A DNA stretch of 50,750 bases from Candidatus Altimarinota bacterium (GTDB lineage Bacteria; Patescibacteriota; Gracilibacteria; BD1-5; UBA6164), in contig JACFNZ010000007.1 of NCBI GenBank assembly GCA_019454605.1, positions 1 to 50,750 of the forward strand. Reading direction: 5' to 3'. Shown here one piece after another: positions 48,301-50,750 of this stretch. The position numbers and the translations under genes were made by a program. Each line of letters opens with the position of its first letter. Positions within the stretch are counted from its first letter, which is position 1. Under the pieces are notes generated by a model. That model saw nothing but the letters and a program-made list of their open reading frames with translations, did no database searches and was not told where the DNA came from.

Positions 48301-50750
48301 TCTATTTCTTGTGAATAGTTATTTATATCAATTATTTTATAATCAAGAATTTTATTTAATTTTTCAATAGTTAAAAGTGCTTTTACTCAAATAACTGGTG
48401 ATGAAATAAGTATTTTGACATTTTCTCAAATATTATAAATATCTTTATCTGAGATTAAATTTAAACTATGATCTTGGTCTATTTGATTTAAAATATCTCA
48501 AGATGAAATATACATAGTTTTTGTAGTTTTGTATGTTCAATTTGTTAATTCAAAGCGATATTCTCAAGGTGTTGAAAATATAAATTTTGATATAACTTCT
48601 CAAGAATTTGAGGAGTTTAGTTTAGAAGTTTTAATTAAATTATCAGTTGTTTCATAATCATAAGTATTTTTATTATAATTATAATTCACTTTATATATAT
48701 TTAAATCAAAAGATTTATTTTTTAATTTTTCTCAATCCAAATTTGTTACAACAAAAGAAATATTTGCTTCATCTAAAAGTGAATAATAATATTTATCAAA
48801 CTTTATACCTAAAAATTCATCTCATCTTAAAGCTTTAAAAGTAGTATTTTTAGAAATTGATTTTTTAGTATTTGGGTCAGTTACTGTAGTAGATAAAGTA
48901 TAAATTTTATCAATATTTGAATTATCAAGCATTATTTTAAGTTGTGTAGTTCAAGCATTATCTAAAACAAAATTTCAACTTTTTTCTAAACTATTTTGAT
49001 TCATACTTCAAATATTTTTTCATCTTATATAATCAAATAAATAACTTTCTTCTTCTCAAAAATGATATCAAGGTGTTTTTTGTCAATCAAAAATATATTT
49101 TGAAGAGCTTAGTTTATAATTTCATTCTCAAAATGAAAGTGGCATCCCAGCATAATAATCTCACTTTACATCTATTAAAGCATTTTCTCAAAATAAATAA
49201 TTTTCTTTTTGAGAATTTAATTCTATTTTAAAATCTGGTTTTTGGTATTCTTCAACTAAAAATTCTAAATTATTATTTCAAATTAAAATATTATAACTTC
49301 AAAGTGGAGCATCTTTTGGTAATAAAATACTTGTTTCAAAAGATCATAATTTATTTAAATTTAGATTTTTATTTAAAATTTCTTTATACTTTGAATCAGT
49401 AATTGATATATTTATATTTTTATTATTTATTTCAAATTTTGTAGGGGTTAGTATTTTTGAAATTCAAAATATATTTACCTCTTCTCAAGCTTTGTAAATA
49501 GGTTTATCTGTTTGTATAAAATTATAAACTTCATCATTAGAGTTTGTATAATTATACATATTATCAATTAAAATTTGTTTATTTGATTTTAAAGTAATTA
49601 GTAAAATATTAAAATTTCAGTTTTCAATTTCATAAAGTCAATTATCTTTTGGAGTAAAATCTACATCTTTTACAAAAGATATTTTTTGTCAATCATATCA
49701 TCAAAAACTATTATATTTTGCTTTATTTGTATATGATTTTATATTTAAAATTTCATTACTTAATGACTCTCAAGAAACATAATTATGTAACCATAAAATA
49801 TTATTTTTTCATGATTTCAAAGTAGCTCAAATATCACTTAAAATAAATTTTGTTTTTCTTAAATCATGTCATCAAGTGATTTCATAAGTTGATTTATCTG
49901 TTAAATTTTTTGATAATTCTACACTTACAACTTTATCTTTTAATTCTACTCATAAAATTTTTTCTAAATCAATAACTGAAATATTTGGTTTAAATCACAA
50001 GTTATTTAAAGAGATATTTTGAGTTTTACAAATCTCATTTTGTAAATAATTTTCATTATCAATTTTAAAGTCTCAATAACAAACTTTTAATAAAGCACTA
50101 TCTAAATTTATTGATTTTAAAGCTACTGAAAGTGGTTTTATACTATTTGGAACTAAAATAACTCATCTTCCATCAACTAAAGAAATATTTTTATCTTCAT
50201 TTTTAGCTTTTGTAGTTGTAAAACTATATTGATAATCTTTATCTAAAGTATAATTATCATTATCAAGTAAAGTTTTTTTAATTGTTAAATTATATTTTAA
50301 ATTTGGATTTAATCTCATATTTAAAATATATTTATTTTTCCCAGCTTCATAGATGCAGTTTTTGTTTTTAGTCCACTCATTTACTTCACTTAAATAATCA
50401 ATTTTTGCATATTTATCAAACACAAAATCTCAAAAATCATTTAAAGATAAAGTATTTTTTGATTCTAAACAAGCTGATTTATAGTCTATTTGAGTGTATG
50501 AAATAATAGTATTTTTTTGTTTTGTTTTAAAATTTAGTATTTTATCATTTGATGATGAAATAGTTGAAAGTTTTAATTTTAAACTAAAATCATTTGTTAT
50601 AGTTCAAGAAAAAGTAATTAAAATTTGTTTTTTATTTTCTATTAATTTTTTAGTTTTATCTTCATAATTTGGTACTTTTATATAGTTTAATTCAAAAGGA
50701 AGTTTTGATTCAAATAATTTTTTAGAAAGTTCTACTTCTTTATTAAAAGT
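45321..50750 (-). CDS. alpha-2-macroglobulin family protein, N-terminus outside window
   Basis: At least 1809 residues are seen, and the frame is open to the window edge. Bacterial A2M landmarks occur in order: an MG domain with FIQTDKPIYKAGEEVNIFGI, ALLTIEKLNKILD, FSVIDKSLLAL, a Gly/Ser/Met-rich bait-like stretch, LRTEFKDLAFYKSKVEV with IPKLPDNLTSWIISGFV, the TED region and a C-terminal GTYTYTFVAKA...EIWGRSSGG. The thioester motif (PYGCxEQ) is replaced by FPYDDLNS (around 46860-46880), so it cannot form the thioester. It is an extracytoplasmic protease-trapping or structural protein. Signal peptide or lipobox status cannot be seen. Confidence 0.88.

Noticed and set aside
1-50750. Numerous apparent frameshifts, pseudogenes and short gene fragments
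   Set aside because: The breaks all fall at in-frame TGA, mostly at conserved glycines. Reading UGA as Gly restores full-length proteins.
1-50750. UGA as tryptophan, as in Mycoplasma (table 4)
   Set aside because: UGA falls at glycine positions in P-loops and other motifs, Trp positions use TGG, and the tRNA-Trp anticodon is CCA.

Overview
The window is AT-rich chromosomal DNA from a bacterium that reads UGA as glycine (translation table 25), which points to Candidatus Gracilibacteria or Absconditabacteria (SR1) within the Patescibacteria/CPR. Invariant glycines of well-known motifs are encoded by TGA throughout: the PilT, SufC and MutS P-loops, the LexA cleavage region, the CopA GDGIND motif and the dCTP deaminase GRSS motif. 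Nearly all genes end in TAA or TAG. A standard-code ORF search therefore breaks almost every gene into fragments. The tRNA-Trp has anticodon CCA, so UGA is not tryptophan here. The tRNA-Gly(UCA) that would read UGA is not in this window.

Layout. 0-11 kb: a surface protein with a C-terminal anchor, pilT, a coiled-coil membrane protein, dcd, a peptidoglycan amidase, a glycosyltransferase, a short mutS, a large membrane protein and the prepilin peptidase pilD. 11-13 kb: a conserved small protein and the rsmH-ftsL-like division pair. 13-17.4 kb: sufC, sufB and a short sufD on the + strand, with two small ORFs on the opposite strand between them, then recR. 17.5-21.4 kb: a translation block on the - strand, read as tRNA-His, rpsA, rpsB, a membrane protein, tsf, tRNA-Trp. 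21.4-26 kb: a HEPN-like protein, a Bcp peroxiredoxin, the copper ATPase copA with an operator-like dyad, and rplJ-rplL behind an L10 leader. 26-32.5 kb: a sugar nucleotidyltransferase, yebC, recJ, a foreign-looking small gene, tRNA-Arg, a palindromic bistable element, and a membrane protein convergent with a GIY-YIG protein. 32.5-37.5 kb: lexA with its own operators, a CorC/HlyC-type protein, and the classic rpmH-rnpA-yidC cluster. 37.5-50.75 kb: cell-surface genes (an anchored protein, a 1112-aa peptidoglycan-binding/EF-hand/proline-rich protein, a lipoprotein, a cysteine-rich adhesin-like protein), an ICMT-like methyltransferase, and most of a giant alpha-2-macroglobulin.

The gene set fits a small epibiotic cell that keeps core translation, Fe-S assembly, a type IV pilus and an elaborate surface. 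Genes are tightly packed. Convergent pairs often share palindromic stop codons and symmetrical terminators. The most unusual items are a small GC-richer gene that ends at UGA (29886-30095), two antisense small genes inside the suf locus that share promoter and 5'-leader design, the bistable palindrome at 30657-30823, and a duplicated tRNA-His 3' end flanking a double-hairpin module (21096-21295). All coordinates and translations were read by eye. No alignments or database searches were run.
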